This document shows, piece by piece, positions 45,023 through 56,986 of a DNA stretch of 64,000 nt. Numbering within the stretch: position 1 is the first letter of the stretch; each line of letters opens with the position of its first letter. The DNA is from Takakia lepidozioides. Its lineage: Eukaryota > Streptophyta > Takakiopsida > Takakiales > Takakiaceae. The DNA is taken from positions 2,974,001-3,038,000 of the forward strand of contig CM060734.1 in NCBI GenBank assembly GCA_030704615.1. The letters are read 5' to 3'. The notes under the pieces were generated by a model that was not told where the DNA came from, ran no database searches, and saw only the letters and a list, made by a program, of their open reading frames with translations. A program made the position numbers and the translations under genes.

Positions 45023-46089
45023 CATCTAACAACCCCTTTTTTTTAACCATCTCATTTGAATACCTCGTTACATTTCAGGGTATCTGAAAAAACAGGGTGG
45101 GAGGGCGGGATTCCTGGTCATTCATATCATGAAAGCACCATGGGTTGACATCAAACATTCATCACCATACTTGTAGATTGTAATCTCATTTCAAAAACCC
45201 AGATTGCAGGTCTGGAGATAAATCTCCAGAGCCAAGCATATAGTACTTAAAATTGAAATTAAAACATGAAGACATACATGTCTTAAGCATATTCCAGCCA
45301 ACCCATACTGGTACATCTGGATCTGGTATTTCTATTGCAGGCCAGCGGAGATGCAAAGCAAGCACAATATAGGGAGTATATTAAGAGACCATATAGAGCT
45401 TACCAATTTTTTGTCCCAAGATATCACTTGGGGTACTTTAGAAAACAGTTTGTAGTCTAAAAAGAGCCCAACAATGTGATGCTTGGTAGTCTATAAAATG
45501 TCACGTTCACAGTTTCAGGATTCTATCGAACCCCTCGCGGATAGTTGATGTCGTAGAAATGATACAGCTTCTCAGAGTTAGCGCATTTTGTTTCAACTCT
45601 CTACATAACTCCTGCCATCAACCTCAAGAATAGAGGATGGGGAGCTCCATGAGCCCATAGAGAAAATAAATGGGAGAATAGAAGAGGATGACAGAAAGTA
45701 TGGATCAACAGTAAGAGAATGAGAGTGTGAAATAGCAGAGCAACATAGGATGCAAAGTGAGAGTGAGATGAGAGGGATTGTCACAGGGATATATATACAC
45801 ACACTAACCAAACTTCCAGCCATAGCAAACATGCTAGGTTCGGTGGGCAGCCAAACCAAAAACTAATCAGTTCATTACTCCGCATTTATGGCAAACCTAA
45901 CTACAATCATCTACATTAATGGCCCAGGATATCGCCATAGCAGGAATTACTCGACATTATTATGATTTGTATTGACGAAGGTGCATTACTTTTGATCGAA
46001 TACTAAGTACTTGCGATAAATAATACTCTGTTAGCGTTTTGAACCACCCCGGGGAACCTATGTTTGACGGAGGTGCAAGGCACATCATC

Positions 46090-46345
46090 AATAAAATATG
46101 GTGCACCTACGTTCGCCAAAGGTGGGGTCTTGATAAGTGAGATAAGGAAGTCTTCATCCACCCTATTTCAATATTGCTGTCAAATCCGGCTGTATCACAT
46201 TTTGCTGCCACTACAACATGAAGCACCTTCGTTCGCCAAAGGTGGGTTCCAAATTAGAGAATTATTACCAGTGTAAGCAAGGAATCATTTTTCAATCTTC
46301 CATACAGCGCTCCGGTGGGTTTTCTTAGGACCTACGTTGGCCAAA
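46090..46345. repeat. Motif CCTACGTTCGCCAAAGGTG, three copies
   Basis: Copies near 46095, 46220 and 46330, with CTTCG or GTTGG variants, spaced about 115-125 bp. Role unknown. Confidence 0.6.
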
Positions 46346-47802
46346 GGTGCGATTGCTATTCACCGTATAATGTGGTGGATGAGTTTTGTCAAGCTGTTAA
46401 TGAATCGGCCATTCTTGTTCCTGAAAATTCCCAGCTCGAACTAGTGCCTTGTGCTTTTGTTGTTGTTAACGCATAGTTTGAGCATTTTAATTAGATGATG
46501 GTTTTAATTAGAGAATGGTTCTTTATTATTATTATGTAAGGGGGCCTTGCTTCCACAGTGGGCCAGATTTACAAAACATATTAAAACGTAAGTACCCTTA
46601 GCCTCCGGCTGCAATTCAACGTCGAATATGGTGGCAAATATGAATATGTAGTGAATTGGCCATTGATATTCCTGAAAAAATTCATCACAATATCTTGAAA
46701 GTCCATTCAATATCATCCCCAGCTACAAATTTTGTAAGTAGTTAGTTAGTAAGTAGGACGAGAGCCCCGCTCTCCTTCATATAGCATGTGAGGGCGGTGG
46801 GACCCTTCCAGAAGACACATGTCAGACTAATCAGGCCTACACCCACCACTTGTCCCTAACTAGGCTTACTCACACCACTATTTAATAGGTATCCCTTCTT
46901 GTTTCTTTTTTAGGACCAGTGGCCTTATCAGATTAGCCCCCCTTTTTAATTCCTAGACCAAGCTAGTTCTTGGACCACTCTAGAATCAACGATTACTGCA
47001 CACAAAAATCGGAGACGGGATGGTAGAGCTACAACGGTCGTTTTTGTTCTTTCTTCCCATGTTTTCCCAATCTTCTCTTACCACAGTTCGCGACCAGGGG
47101 AGTCTCACTGCTCCACGACTACACGGTGATTCAGGAGCTTCTTTTACATATATTTTTCAAGCAACAATGGATATCAACATTCATTCTGAAAATAGTGTTT
47201 TTAGTTCATCAACTTCATCTTTGCCTTTTCTTCTTCTCTTTCATCTCCTCTAGCCAGCCAGAATCCCTAGCAATAAGCATTGAAGCCGCCAAATCTCTAT
47301 CCTCCCTCCCCCCCGCCCTATTTTTTAGCTCCTCCATCAATCACGTCTTTCGCTTCGTCCATAATCTTTGAGTTTAAGCATTGTTCTCAGGGTTGGTTTA
47401 GGGTGTAGTTCTCGCTTTCTGTCATCCCCTTCTACCTACACATAAGAGTCGCTTTCAAAAATCAGCTTTATTTGCATTATGTTGAGTAAGTGTGATTAGA
47501 ATAGGAGTCTTCACCTCCTTAGTCAAATCCCTCCCTCTAAAATAATACAAAGTTGTTTTGTAGTAGTAGCTCCGAAATCCCCCGAGCTCCGAAATCCTTT
47601 AAACCATGCTAGTCTTGCTTGCAAATCAATTGTGAAAGTGCAGTGTATATTGCCAACAATGAATCCACATTGCTTTGTTGATTGAGGAGGGTTACTTGTC
47701 ATTTTTCCAAGTATCCAAGGTTGAGAGAGAGGCTCACACCCAAATCTAAAGAAGGCAGAGAGGTGAACTCGTGCTTTATAAATAAACGATTCAAAACACA
47801 TA

Positions 47803-48170
47803 CTGGGAATTAAGATGTCGTTGACGACACCTTAATCCCCAACACCTGCACAAACACCACCTTACCGCCAAGGCTGTTCGCCATCAGATTTTTTTGGGTT
47901 AAAATATTTTGGGTGAATTTTTTTGGGGGTTTTGGTTTTTTCATGAATTGTCATGTGCCAACTCGTACTGGGAATTAAGATGTCGTTGACGACACCTTAA
48001 TCCCCAGCACCTGCACACACACCGCCTTACCGCCAAGGCTGTTCGCCATCAGATTTTTTTGGGTTGAAATTTTTTGGCTGAATTTTTTTGGGGGTTTTGG
48101 TTTTTCCATGATTTGTCATGTGCCCACTCGTACTGGGAATTAAGATGTCATTGACGACACCTTAACCCTT
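47803..48170. repeat. ~166-bp tandem repeat with imperfect palindrome
   Basis: Two full units and a partial third. Each begins CTGGGAATTAAGATGTCG and continues TTGACGACACCTTAATCC, an imperfect palindrome (TTAAGATGTCGT/ACGACACCTTAA), then CACCTTACCGCCAAGGCTG and a T-rich tail. The partial third unit ends just before the kinase element's left end. Confidence 0.8.
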
Positions 48171-48549
48171 AAGTTCCCAAGCGACCTGAATCGGGACACT
48201 TTGAATTTGCAGTTGGACCTAATTTTTGCAGATCTAATCTGATGGGGCCCACTCCTGAAGCCCTAGTTGCAAATTTGGACGTGACGTGGCGTTGATGCAT
48301 CAGCGCCACATCCGACATCAGCGACGGACGTGCGTCATGTCACATCCTAAACCGACGTTACTGTACATAAATATGTTTATTTTTTTACTTTACTATTGAC
48401 TATTTACTATGAGAACCGATGTGGCAACCGATGTGGCCTCATTACGTGGACTTCTTTAATTATCTGTAAAATTCATATATTATGATTTATATTGTCAATC
48501 ATGCGACCGTCAGCAAAGGTCGGTCGGACAAATTTTTATTTTTTTAAAA

Positions 48550-48970
48550 TAGGTGCGACCACCAAAAGGGGGTGGTCGCACATTTTTTCTTATTTTTTAA
48601 ATGGGTGCGACCACTAGCAGGTGGTGGTCGCAGCATTTTCAATTTTTTTAATAGGTGCGACCACAAGCAGAGGGTGGTCGCACATTTTTTCATTTTTTTA
48701 AATTGGGTGCGACCACCAGCAGGTGGTGGTCACAACTTTTTCATTTTTTTAAAATAGGTGCGACCACCAGCAGGTGGTGGTCGCAACTTTTTCATTTTTT
48801 TTAAATAGGTGCGATCACCAGCAGGTGGTGGTCGCAACTTTTTCATTTTTTTTAAATAGGTGCGACCACCAGCAGGGGATTGTCGCACATTTTTAATTAT
48901 TTTTTAAATGGGTGCGACCACCGGCCGGTGGTGGTCGCAGACTTTTTCTTTTTTGTTATTAGGTGCGACC
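48550..48970. repeat. Hairpin array, left arm
   Basis: About eight copies, spaced 55-65 bp, of TGCGACCACCAGCAGG followed by TGGTGGTCGCA, each a near-perfect inverted repeat with a 3-8 base loop, separated by T-rich/A-rich spacers. The array ends about 70 bp before the kinase TATA box. Confidence 0.9.
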
Positions 48971-49039
48971 GCTCCCTGGACACGTGACGAGGCGTGAATG
49001 GGCAGCAGAGGCGGTCGCACGCTAGGCCTTTCCAGACAG

Positions 49040-49046
49040 TATATAA
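49040..49046 (+). promoter_or_regulatory. TATA box of left kinase-like gene
   Basis: TATATAA, conserved in the right copy (61524-61530). A likely 5'-UTR intron (donor GAAG|GTGAGG near 49240, acceptor CCGCAG near 49322) separates it from the ATG at 49335. Confidence 0.6.
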
Positions 49047-49334
49047 GGGCCTACCCCTCATTCCCAACCCACTTTTTTCCCTCTCTGTGAGTGCGGTTCT
49101 GGGGCTTCTTGGAGCTTGAACTTCGGTGGCCAGGACTGAGCGTGGGAGGGGAGAAAGTGGATTTGTGTGGGAGAGGAGTTTTTGCCTTTTTTTCCTGGGA
49201 CTGCGGGAGAGTTTGCTTTGGGTACCATACCAATAGAAGGTGAGGAAATTGGTCTGCTAGTATATAAGGTTATCAATAGTCTGGGTTTAGTTTTCCGTTA
49301 CGAAGTCGCGTCTATTCCGCAGAGTACTTTCATC

Positions 49335-50807
49335 ATGTCCGGAAACGTTGCTTCGAACGCAGTGTCAGGGGGTTCCTCGGGAAGTGGGCGTAAAGGTAAG
49401 AAGCGTAAACATGCACATGAACGGGATAGTCAGGTCAACAAAAAAGACTATCCAAGCGTAGAGGCCGCGAAGGTGGTGAAGCAAGTAGTGCTGGATTATT
49501 TGAAGGACAATGACATAATGCGTTTGAATCTTTTGTATGTCCGACATGGGAATAAGGGGTTCCTTAGATTCCAGCACAATATGGAGATGAGAATGAGGGA
49601 GGCTTTGGCCGGGGATGAATGGGAGGAGGACAGGACAAAGTTCCAGTTCACGAAATGGATGGAGGACCGGGCCCATGATGCCACATGGAATCTGAGACAA
49701 ACCATGGACAAGTTTGTTACGAGAACACCTGTAGCTGAAGGTCGCATGCCAACTTCGGAGGAGGAGTTGTTTGTGCTTGTGGATTGGTGGTCTGACATGG
49801 CAAAAGCCCACGCCAAACGACGTACAAAACCACTCCCATGGAAGGCAGGGTCCTCGTCCACGGATGCGGCATTGAACGTGAGATACATATCCACAAACGC
49901 ACAGGTACAACAACTCGACGCGCCCAAACATGGAGGGTATGGTACAATTCGGAGGGTTAGAATTGTTGGGGATCAATTCATTCCTCCATCTTGGGAACTA
50001 GCAGGGAAAACGCAAAGGGGAACAAATGTTGAGCTTGCCAAAGTCCAACATAACAATAAAGCGTTGGCTGTAAAGTTCCATCATTTCGGCATCATAAAGT
50101 ATTTTGCGTTGCATCCACGTCGAAATGAAGGTTATACACATTGGTGGAATGGAGGGACCATAAGATCATGGTTGAGTATTGACAGGAAATGGGGGAATGA
50201 TCGGGATAACAGGGAGTTAATGGAACGACGGGGGACGGAGCAGGAAATGCAGGAGGTCAACCGACTGGTTCGATTCCGACAGAATCGCACCCAATTGGCA
50301 TGGGCGCTTTTGCACAACGACATGTCCCCCGACAACATCTTATTGCATTTTTCACAAGGGTCTGAAGATATGTACATCGGGGTATGCGATTGGGGGATGG
50401 CCTCCACGACGGATGACCCAAAAACCACGTTGTACATTTTCGAGAGCAGAGACAAGATGATAAAGACTCTCGCACATAGATGGTGGATTGCACCTGAAAT
50501 TGCAATTGTTCATAATGTAGCCAACAACTAGTCAGATGGCACACCTTGTAGGCCCCCTCTAACCGTGCCATCACAGACCTTTGCAATTGGGAAGATAGCC
50601 CAGGCAATAAATGGGGGTAACACGTTCGATGCAAGCCTGTTCAACGATATGTCTACTGGAACCTGTTTTGCTTCCGCTCTGGAAAACTTGTGTGTAGACA
50701 CAATAGATTTGCGGTACAAACTAGAAAATGTTGTGAAGCGTTTCATGACGGGGCTATTCAATTGGCCCGAGCCCAAAAATTGTTGGAGGATGGATAGAAA
50801 TTTGTAG
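49335..50807 (+). pseudogene. Divergent protein-kinase-like gene, left copy
   Basis: ATG 49335 (MSGNVASNAV), basic segment RKGKKRKHAHERD that could act as a nuclear signal, then a kinase-like domain: ALAVKF (possible subdomain II lysine), HNDMSPDN at 50313-50336 (catalytic loop HxDxxxxN), CDWGMAS (DFG replaced by DWG), WIAPE (APE motif) and FAIGKI (subdomain IX). Two defects are seen. There is a 36-bp deletion just before the catalytic loop (12 residues present in the right copy), and a TAG at 50529-50531 where the right copy has CAG. An AATAAA at 50832 follows the stop. Kinase fold is likely; substrate and role are unknown. Confidence 0.7.
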
Positions 50808-50969
50808 ACCTCTAACTGTACATCATGTTTGAATAAATGTTGTTTTCAATTGTGTTTGTCTCGTACCATAATGTTTTAATGGTTTGTTACTTGGCCATGA
50901 CACCTGGGTCCATCATATGGGATAATCAAGCACCACACCCACGAATCTTGAAGAGTGACAGTGTACACC

Positions 50970-52230
50970 GGGTCAATGGGTGAACCAATCGTTCCCCTGC
51001 CAAATGATTTTAGATTGATTTGAAACTTTGGGAGTGTGTTGTACATGCCCTCTTTAAGTTACCGGACAAGTACGAGGTCAATCTAAAATGGTTCTAAGAG
51101 TGAACCAATAGTTCCCCTATTAAATGATTCATGATTGAAAATTGGTTGAAAGGTTTAACGAGTCGTTCGGGGGGCATATGATTATTTCTTCGCTTGCAAC
51201 TTTGTGTACGTGATTTGTACGTACTTAAGCACATATGGACCAAAGTTGAACTTCAACAAAGTTGTTTGAATCGGTTATTCAAATTCATAAGGAGAAACAA
51301 CCTTTCGTCGACACATGAATTGTTTTTAATTCCATTCTGAAGCCATATGCTTGATAACAACATGAAGAGTTGCATGCAAAATATCACCATGAACAGACAT
51401 TGTCTGCACCCAAAACACATTTCATTCCCTCATTTGCACTCCAAGGTGAAGTTATCTTCAACTTCATGCACTCTTCATAGATAGTTCTGCAATAGTGAGC
51501 ATAGAGCAAAGGATGAACGTTTTTTTCCAAGCATTTTTCTTTGGTACATTTTTTGGCAATGATGTTGTGGTGTGAGGGTTCAACTCACAGAACAAAATCA
51601 ATCCAAAAACAAAATCATTGCGCCCCACAATCCTATGCCCTCTAAATCATTTTATTTAGTAAAAATCCAGTTCAATTCAAAATTGGATGAAAGGCTTAAC
51701 GGAAACTTCCCCGATGAAATGATATTTTATTGCTCCGAAACTTTGCAAGTGTCTTCTATATGCCTTCTTACACGTCTTTGAGAAGTATGACATCAATCTA
51801 AAATGGTTTAAAAGGTGAACCAAACGTCCCCCTACCAAATGATTTTAAATTGATTTGAAACTTTGCAAGTGTCTTGTACATGCCCTCTTACAGGTCTTTC
51901 ACAAGTTTCAAATCAATCTAAAATGGTTGAAAGGGTGAATCAATCATGAACATATCAAATGATTTTGGAGTGCTTTAAAGCTTGCAAGTGTCTTTCACAT
52001 GCCATTTTAAAGGTACCGGACAAGTATGAGGTCAGTAGAATATGGTTGAAAGGGTGAACCAATTGTTCCACTATCAAATGATTTTACATTGCTTTGAAGC
52101 TTTGCGAGTGTCAGCCACATGCCCTCCTACAAGTACCGGACAAGTATGACATGAATAAAAAATGGTTGAAAGGGTGAACCAATCATTCCGCTATCAAATG
52201 ATTTTATATTGCTTTGGATGTCATTGCTTT
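50970..52230. repeat. ~119-bp tandem repeats, left arm
   Basis: About ten degenerate units containing AAATGATTTTAGATTG, AACTTTGCAAGTGTC, ACATGCCCTCTTA, GGACAAGTATGAGGTCAAT and GGTGAACCAAT. The block is interrupted near 51170-51560 by non-repeat DNA. The same family recurs in the centre (55930-56330) and inverted at 58310-59570. No gene. Confidence 0.8.
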
Positions 52231-52239
52231 GGTAATTCT

Positions 52240-52580
52240 AGCCCCCCATTGTAACCCTTGAATTACAATTCAAAATGCAATTCAAGCCCTTAAAATTGGT
52301 AATGCCAGTCCCTAAAATGACCAACCCCGGCCGCCCCTCAAATTGTAATTTGAACCCTTGAAATTGTCAATTCCAACCCCTCAAATTGCAATTGAAGCCC
52401 CTGAAATTTACTTCCAACCCCTCAAATTGCACTTTTAGCCCCTGAAATGACAATTCCCGCCCCTCAATGGCAATTGCTAGTGCAGCCCCTGAAATTGGCA
52501 ATTGAAGCCCCTGGAATCAACCCCTCAAATTGCAAGTCCAGCCCCATAAATGGCATTTCAGCCCCTGAAATTGGCTATGG
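52240..52580. repeat. Short degenerate repeat GCCCCTGAAATTG / CCCCTCAAATTGCAA
   Basis: About fifteen copies of a roughly 20-bp motif in a pyrimidine-biased strand. Mirrored in the right arm at 57945-58310. Non-coding. Confidence 0.8.
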
Positions 52581-52744
52581 GTGAACCAATCATTCCCCTG
52601 CCAAATGATTTTGGATTCATTTGAAACTTTGCGAGTGTCTTGTACATGCCCTCTTAAAGTTACTGGACAAGTATGATGTCAATGTTAAATGGTTCAAAGG
52701 ATGAACCAACTGTTCCCCTGTTGGATGATTCATGATTAATCGTT

Positions 52745-55700
52745 AACGATTGATCTCATATTACACTGGGACCTATCAGAGGGTACATTGAACACACTGG
52801 CCAAGTCTCAAAGTGAACGAAAATCATTTGGATGGGCAACCATCTGTCGGCCCATTGAACGAATTTCGGTTGATCTCATATTACTCTGGGGCCTCTTCCA
52901 TGGTACATTGAACATACTGGGCAAGTCGAAAAGCAAACCAAAATCATCTCGATGGCCAACCATCTGTTGAGCCATCGAATGAATTTTGATTGATCTGATA
53001 TTAGTCCGGGACCTGTGAGAGGGTGTTTTGAACGTACTGGCAAAGTTTGGAAGCAAACAAAAATGATTTGGATGGGCAACCATCCGTTCACTCGTTGAAT
53101 GTATTCCGCTGGATCTACTATTGCTTTGGGACCTGTTGGACTGTGTTTCGCATGCTCATGATTTTTTTTTCATTCCATTTTTTAATGGGGCGTGTAATGT
53201 AGCTATATCCAACGTGCGTGCCAAATTTGGGAGCGAACATAATTCATTTGGATCCAAAACCACAGTTTCTTCCCTGTTTTGCACTCCAAACTTGATTTGG
53301 GTTCAACTTCATGCACTCTTCATAGAGAGTCTGCAATAGTGAGCGAAGAGAACACTTTTTTTTGGGGGCATTTTTGATTGGTCCAAATTTTGGCGGGGGA
53401 GTAGTGTGGGATACTGGAAGCCGCAGAACAAAATTGAGCCAAAAACAAAATCAATACGTGCCAGAAACCCCCAATGAAATGCAGTATTTATTCGTCTGTT
53501 GTGTCTCCGCACATGTGTTGCACACATGTTCAAGCACATGCGGGCAAAAGATGGGTTTCAACCACATCCGTTCACTGGGTGCAATAGCCATGCACGCATT
53601 GCAAGATTTCTTTTTCGCAATGAACAAAAACCAGATGACAACTGAACGCCTCATTGGCCCATTGAACGAATTTTGATTGATCTCATATTACACTACGACC
53701 TATCATAGGGTACATTGAACACACTGGCCAAGTCTCTAAGCGAACGAAAATCATTTGGATGGGCAACCATCCGTTGGCCCATTGAACAAATTTCGGTTTA
53801 TCTCATATTACTCTGGGGCCTCTTCCATGGCACATTGAACATACTAGCCACGTCTCAAAGCGAACAAAAATCATCTCGATGGCCAACCATGCGTTGAGCC
53901 ATCAAATGAATTTCGATTGATCTAATATTAGTCCGGGACCTGTGAGAGAGTGTCTCAAACGTACTGGCAAAGTTTGGAAGCAAACAAAAATGATTTGGAT
54001 GGGCAACCATCCGTTCACCCGTTGAATGTATTCCGTTGGATCTGCTACTGCTTTGGGACCTGTTGGACTGTGTTTCGCGTGCTCACGATTTTTTTTTCAT
54101 TCTGTTTTTGAATGGGGCGTGTAATGTAGCCATATGCAATGTGCGTGCCAAATTTGGGAGTGAACATAATTCATTTGGACCCAAAACCACAGTTTCTTCC
54201 CTGTTTTGCACTCCAAACTTGATTTGTGTTCAACTTCATGCACTCTTCATAAAGAGTTCTGCAATAGTGAGCGAAGAGAACACTTTTTTTTGGGGGCATT
54301 TTTTATTGGTCCAAATTTTGGCGGGGGAGTAGTGGTGGGATGCTGGAAGCTGCAGAACAAAATTGAGCCAAAAACAAAATCGATACGTGCCAGAAACCCC
54401 CAATGAAAGGCAGTGCAAACCTATTTATTGGCTTAAAATTAATTTAAATTCAATTACATTATGGAATGGCTTGGTGTCGACGGGGAGGCAAATGATTTAT
54501 TCGTCTGTTGTGTCTTCGCACATATGTTGCACACATGTTCAAGCATATGCGGGCAGAAGAGGGGCTTCAACCACATCCGTTCAATGGGTGCAATAGCCGT
54601 GCACGCATTGCAAGATTTATTTTTCGCAATGAACAAAAACCAGATGAGAACTGAACGCCTCATTGGCCCATCGAACGAATTTCGATTGATCTCATATTAT
54701 GCTGCGACCTATCATAGGGTACATTGAGCACACTGGCCAAGTCTCAAAGCGAACGAAAATCATTTGGATGGGCAACCATCCGTCGGCCCATTGAACAAAT
54801 TTCGATTGATCTCTTATTACTCTGGGGCCGCTTCCATGGCACATTGAACATACTGGCCAAGTCTCAAAGCGAACCAAAATCATCTCGATGGCCAACCATC
54901 CGTTGAGCCATCGAATGAATTTCGATTGATCTGATATTAGTCCAGGACATGTGAGAGGGTGTCTCAAACGTACTGGCAAAGTTTGGAAGCAAACAAAAAT
55001 GATTTGGATGGGCAACCATCCGTTCACCCATTGAATGTATTCCGCTGGATCTGCTATTGCTTTGGGACCTGTTGGACTGTGTTTCGCGTGCTCATAATTT
55101 TTTTTTCATTCTGTTTTTGAATGGGGCGTGTAATTTAGCCATATGCAACGTGTGTGCCAAATCTGGGAGCGAACATAATTCATTTGGACCCAAAACCACA
55201 GTTTCTTCCCTGTTTTGCACTCCAAACTTGATTTGTGTTCAACTTCATGCACTCTTCATAAAAAGTTCTGCAATAGGGAGCGAAGATAACACTTTTTTTT
55301 GGGGGCATTTTTGATTGGTCCAAATTTTGGCGGGGGAGTAGTGGTGGGATGCTGAAAGCCGCAGAACAAAATTGAGCCAAAAACAAAATCGCCAGAAACC
55401 CCCAATGAAAGGCAATGCAAACCTATTTATTGGCTTAAAATTAATTTAAATTCAATTACATTATGGAATGGCTTGGTGTTGATGGGGAGGCAAATGATTT
55501 CTTCGTCTGTTGTGTCTCCGCACATGTGTTGCACACATGTTCAAGCACATGCGGGCAAAAGAGGGGCTTCAACCACATCCGTTCAATGGGTGCAATAGTC
55601 GTGCACGCATTGCAAGATTTATTTTTCGCAATGAACAAAAACCAGATGACAACTGAACGCCTCATTGACCCATCAATCAAATTTCGATTGATCTCATATG

Positions 55701-55880
55701 ACACTGGGACCTATCAGAGGGTACATTGAACACACTGGCCAAGTCTCAAAGCGAACGAAAATCATTTGGATGGGCAACCATCCGTCGGCCCATTGAACGA
55801 ATTTCGATTGATCTCATATTACTCTGGGGCCTCTTCCATGGTACATTGAATATACTGGCCAAGTCTCAAAGCGAACCAAA
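52745..55880. repeat. ~1-kb tandem repeat, three copies plus a partial one
   Basis: Units start near 52745, 53675, 54685 and 55690, spaced about 930-1010 bp. Landmarks: ACATTGAACACACTGGCCAA, GATGGGCAACCATCCGT, TTTCGCGTGCTCACG, AACCACAGTTTCTTCCCTG and GAATGGCTTGGTGTCGACGG. The first unit lacks the last segment. The right arm has only one unit (about 56850-57770). Open frames inside are fragments; none is recognised. Confidence 0.85.
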
Positions 55881-56850
55881 ATCATTTGGAGGCAAATGAT
55901 TTATTCGTCTGTTCATTTATTTGTGATTAATCGTTAATGGTGAAAAGGATAAACCAAAGGTTCCTTGATCAAAAAAAATTTGAATGATTTGAAATTTTGC
56001 TAGTATGTTCTACATGCCTCTTATATGGACCGGACAAGTATGAGATCAATAAAAAATGGTTCACCGGAGGAACCAATGATTACTTGATGTGCCGATTTAT
56101 GAATGCTTTCAAACTTTGTTATTGCATTGTACATGCCATCTTAAAGGTACCGGACAAGTATGAGTTCGATTTAAAATATTGCAATGGGTGAACCAATGGT
56201 ATCTTCATTCAGCAATTTTTGATTGTTTTGAAACTTTGCCAGTATATTGTACATGTCGTCAAACAAGTACCGAACAAGTATGAGGTCATTCAAAAATGGT
56301 TCAAAGGATAAACCTCGTATTTCCAAAAATTACGTAGACTATACAGTGGGTTGCATATTTAAGTTTTTGCAACCTGAGACATTTGGCCTACTCCCTACGT
56401 TTCTAGCCTTTCTAGTCATCGTCATCTAGATTTATTACTTCGTTGTCGTCATCTCTAGATGTTGATGAAGATGCTCCGGGTGTAGAGGACGTCCACCAGT
56501 ACGGAGAGCTCGAGCCTGGGCTCGAGTGGTCAAAGAGGGACCCAGTGTTGTGTGGTCCACCCTTGCCATCATGCGTAGCGTTCTAGGCGAGTGCTAACTC
56601 TCTTCCACATTTGCCAGAGCCCGGTGTGTCGCTCTTGCTACGGCGGCATGCAATTTTTCAATTAAATCCGATATGTTTGGAAGTGGCAAGAACACCCCTG
56701 GAATAGAGGCAACTTGGTCACGCCATGTGTTCTGCCAATACTTTACAACACTCGTGATGGCAGCCTTGAAATTGTCCAACACCTCCTCCTGCTGGGGGTC
56801 TCTGCGCAACTCTGGAAGAAATGGCCCTTCATCCTGCAATGCGTGCACGG
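55881..56850. other. Centre of the kinase inverted repeat
   Basis: Unpaired between the arms. It holds about four more ~119-bp units (55930-56330), then less repetitive DNA with a short plus-strand coding-like stretch near 56460-56580 and the minus-strand frame 56594-56986. Confidence 0.6.
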
Positions 56851-56986
56851 CTATTGCACCCATTGAACGGATGTGGTTGAAGCCCCTCTTTTGCCCGCAT
56901 GTGCTTGAACATGTGTGCAATACATGTGCGGAGACACAACAGATGAAGAAATCATTTGCCTCCCCATCGACACCAAGCCATTCCAT
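56594..56986 (-). CDS. Hypothetical ORF across the arm/centre junction
   Basis: 131 codons, MEWLGVDGEAND at the start. The first 50 or so residues lie in the 1-kb repeat and recur in the left arm (for example 55463-55640). The remainder (LPELRRDPQQEEVLDNFKAA, VKYWQNTWRDQV, LIEKLHAAVARATHRAL) is found only here and has coding-like helical composition. It could be the surviving end of a gene whose other parts were lost at the centre. No family recognised. Confidence 0.3.
   Translation of the reverse strand: MEWLGVDGEANDFFICCVSAHVLHTCSSTCGQKRGFNHIRSMGAIAVHALQDEGPFLPELRRDPQQEEVLDNFKAAITSVVKYWQNTWRDQVASIPGVFLPLPNISDLIEKLHAAVARATHRALANVEES

Larger units (their letters stand above)
45023..48260. 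other. AT-rich region without recognisable genes
   Basis: Open frames are short and unlike known proteins. The stretch 45040-45130 resembles 62790-62880 (both contain CAGGGTGGGAGGG followed by GGGATTCC), so part of it is a dispersed repeat next to the MITE-like element. Apart from the small repeats listed separately I see nothing functional. Confidence 0.6.

Noticed and set aside
47523-47801. 92-codon minus-strand frame as a gene
   Set aside because: No recognisable family, no supporting splice or promoter context, in AT-rich repeat-bearing DNA; too weak to call.
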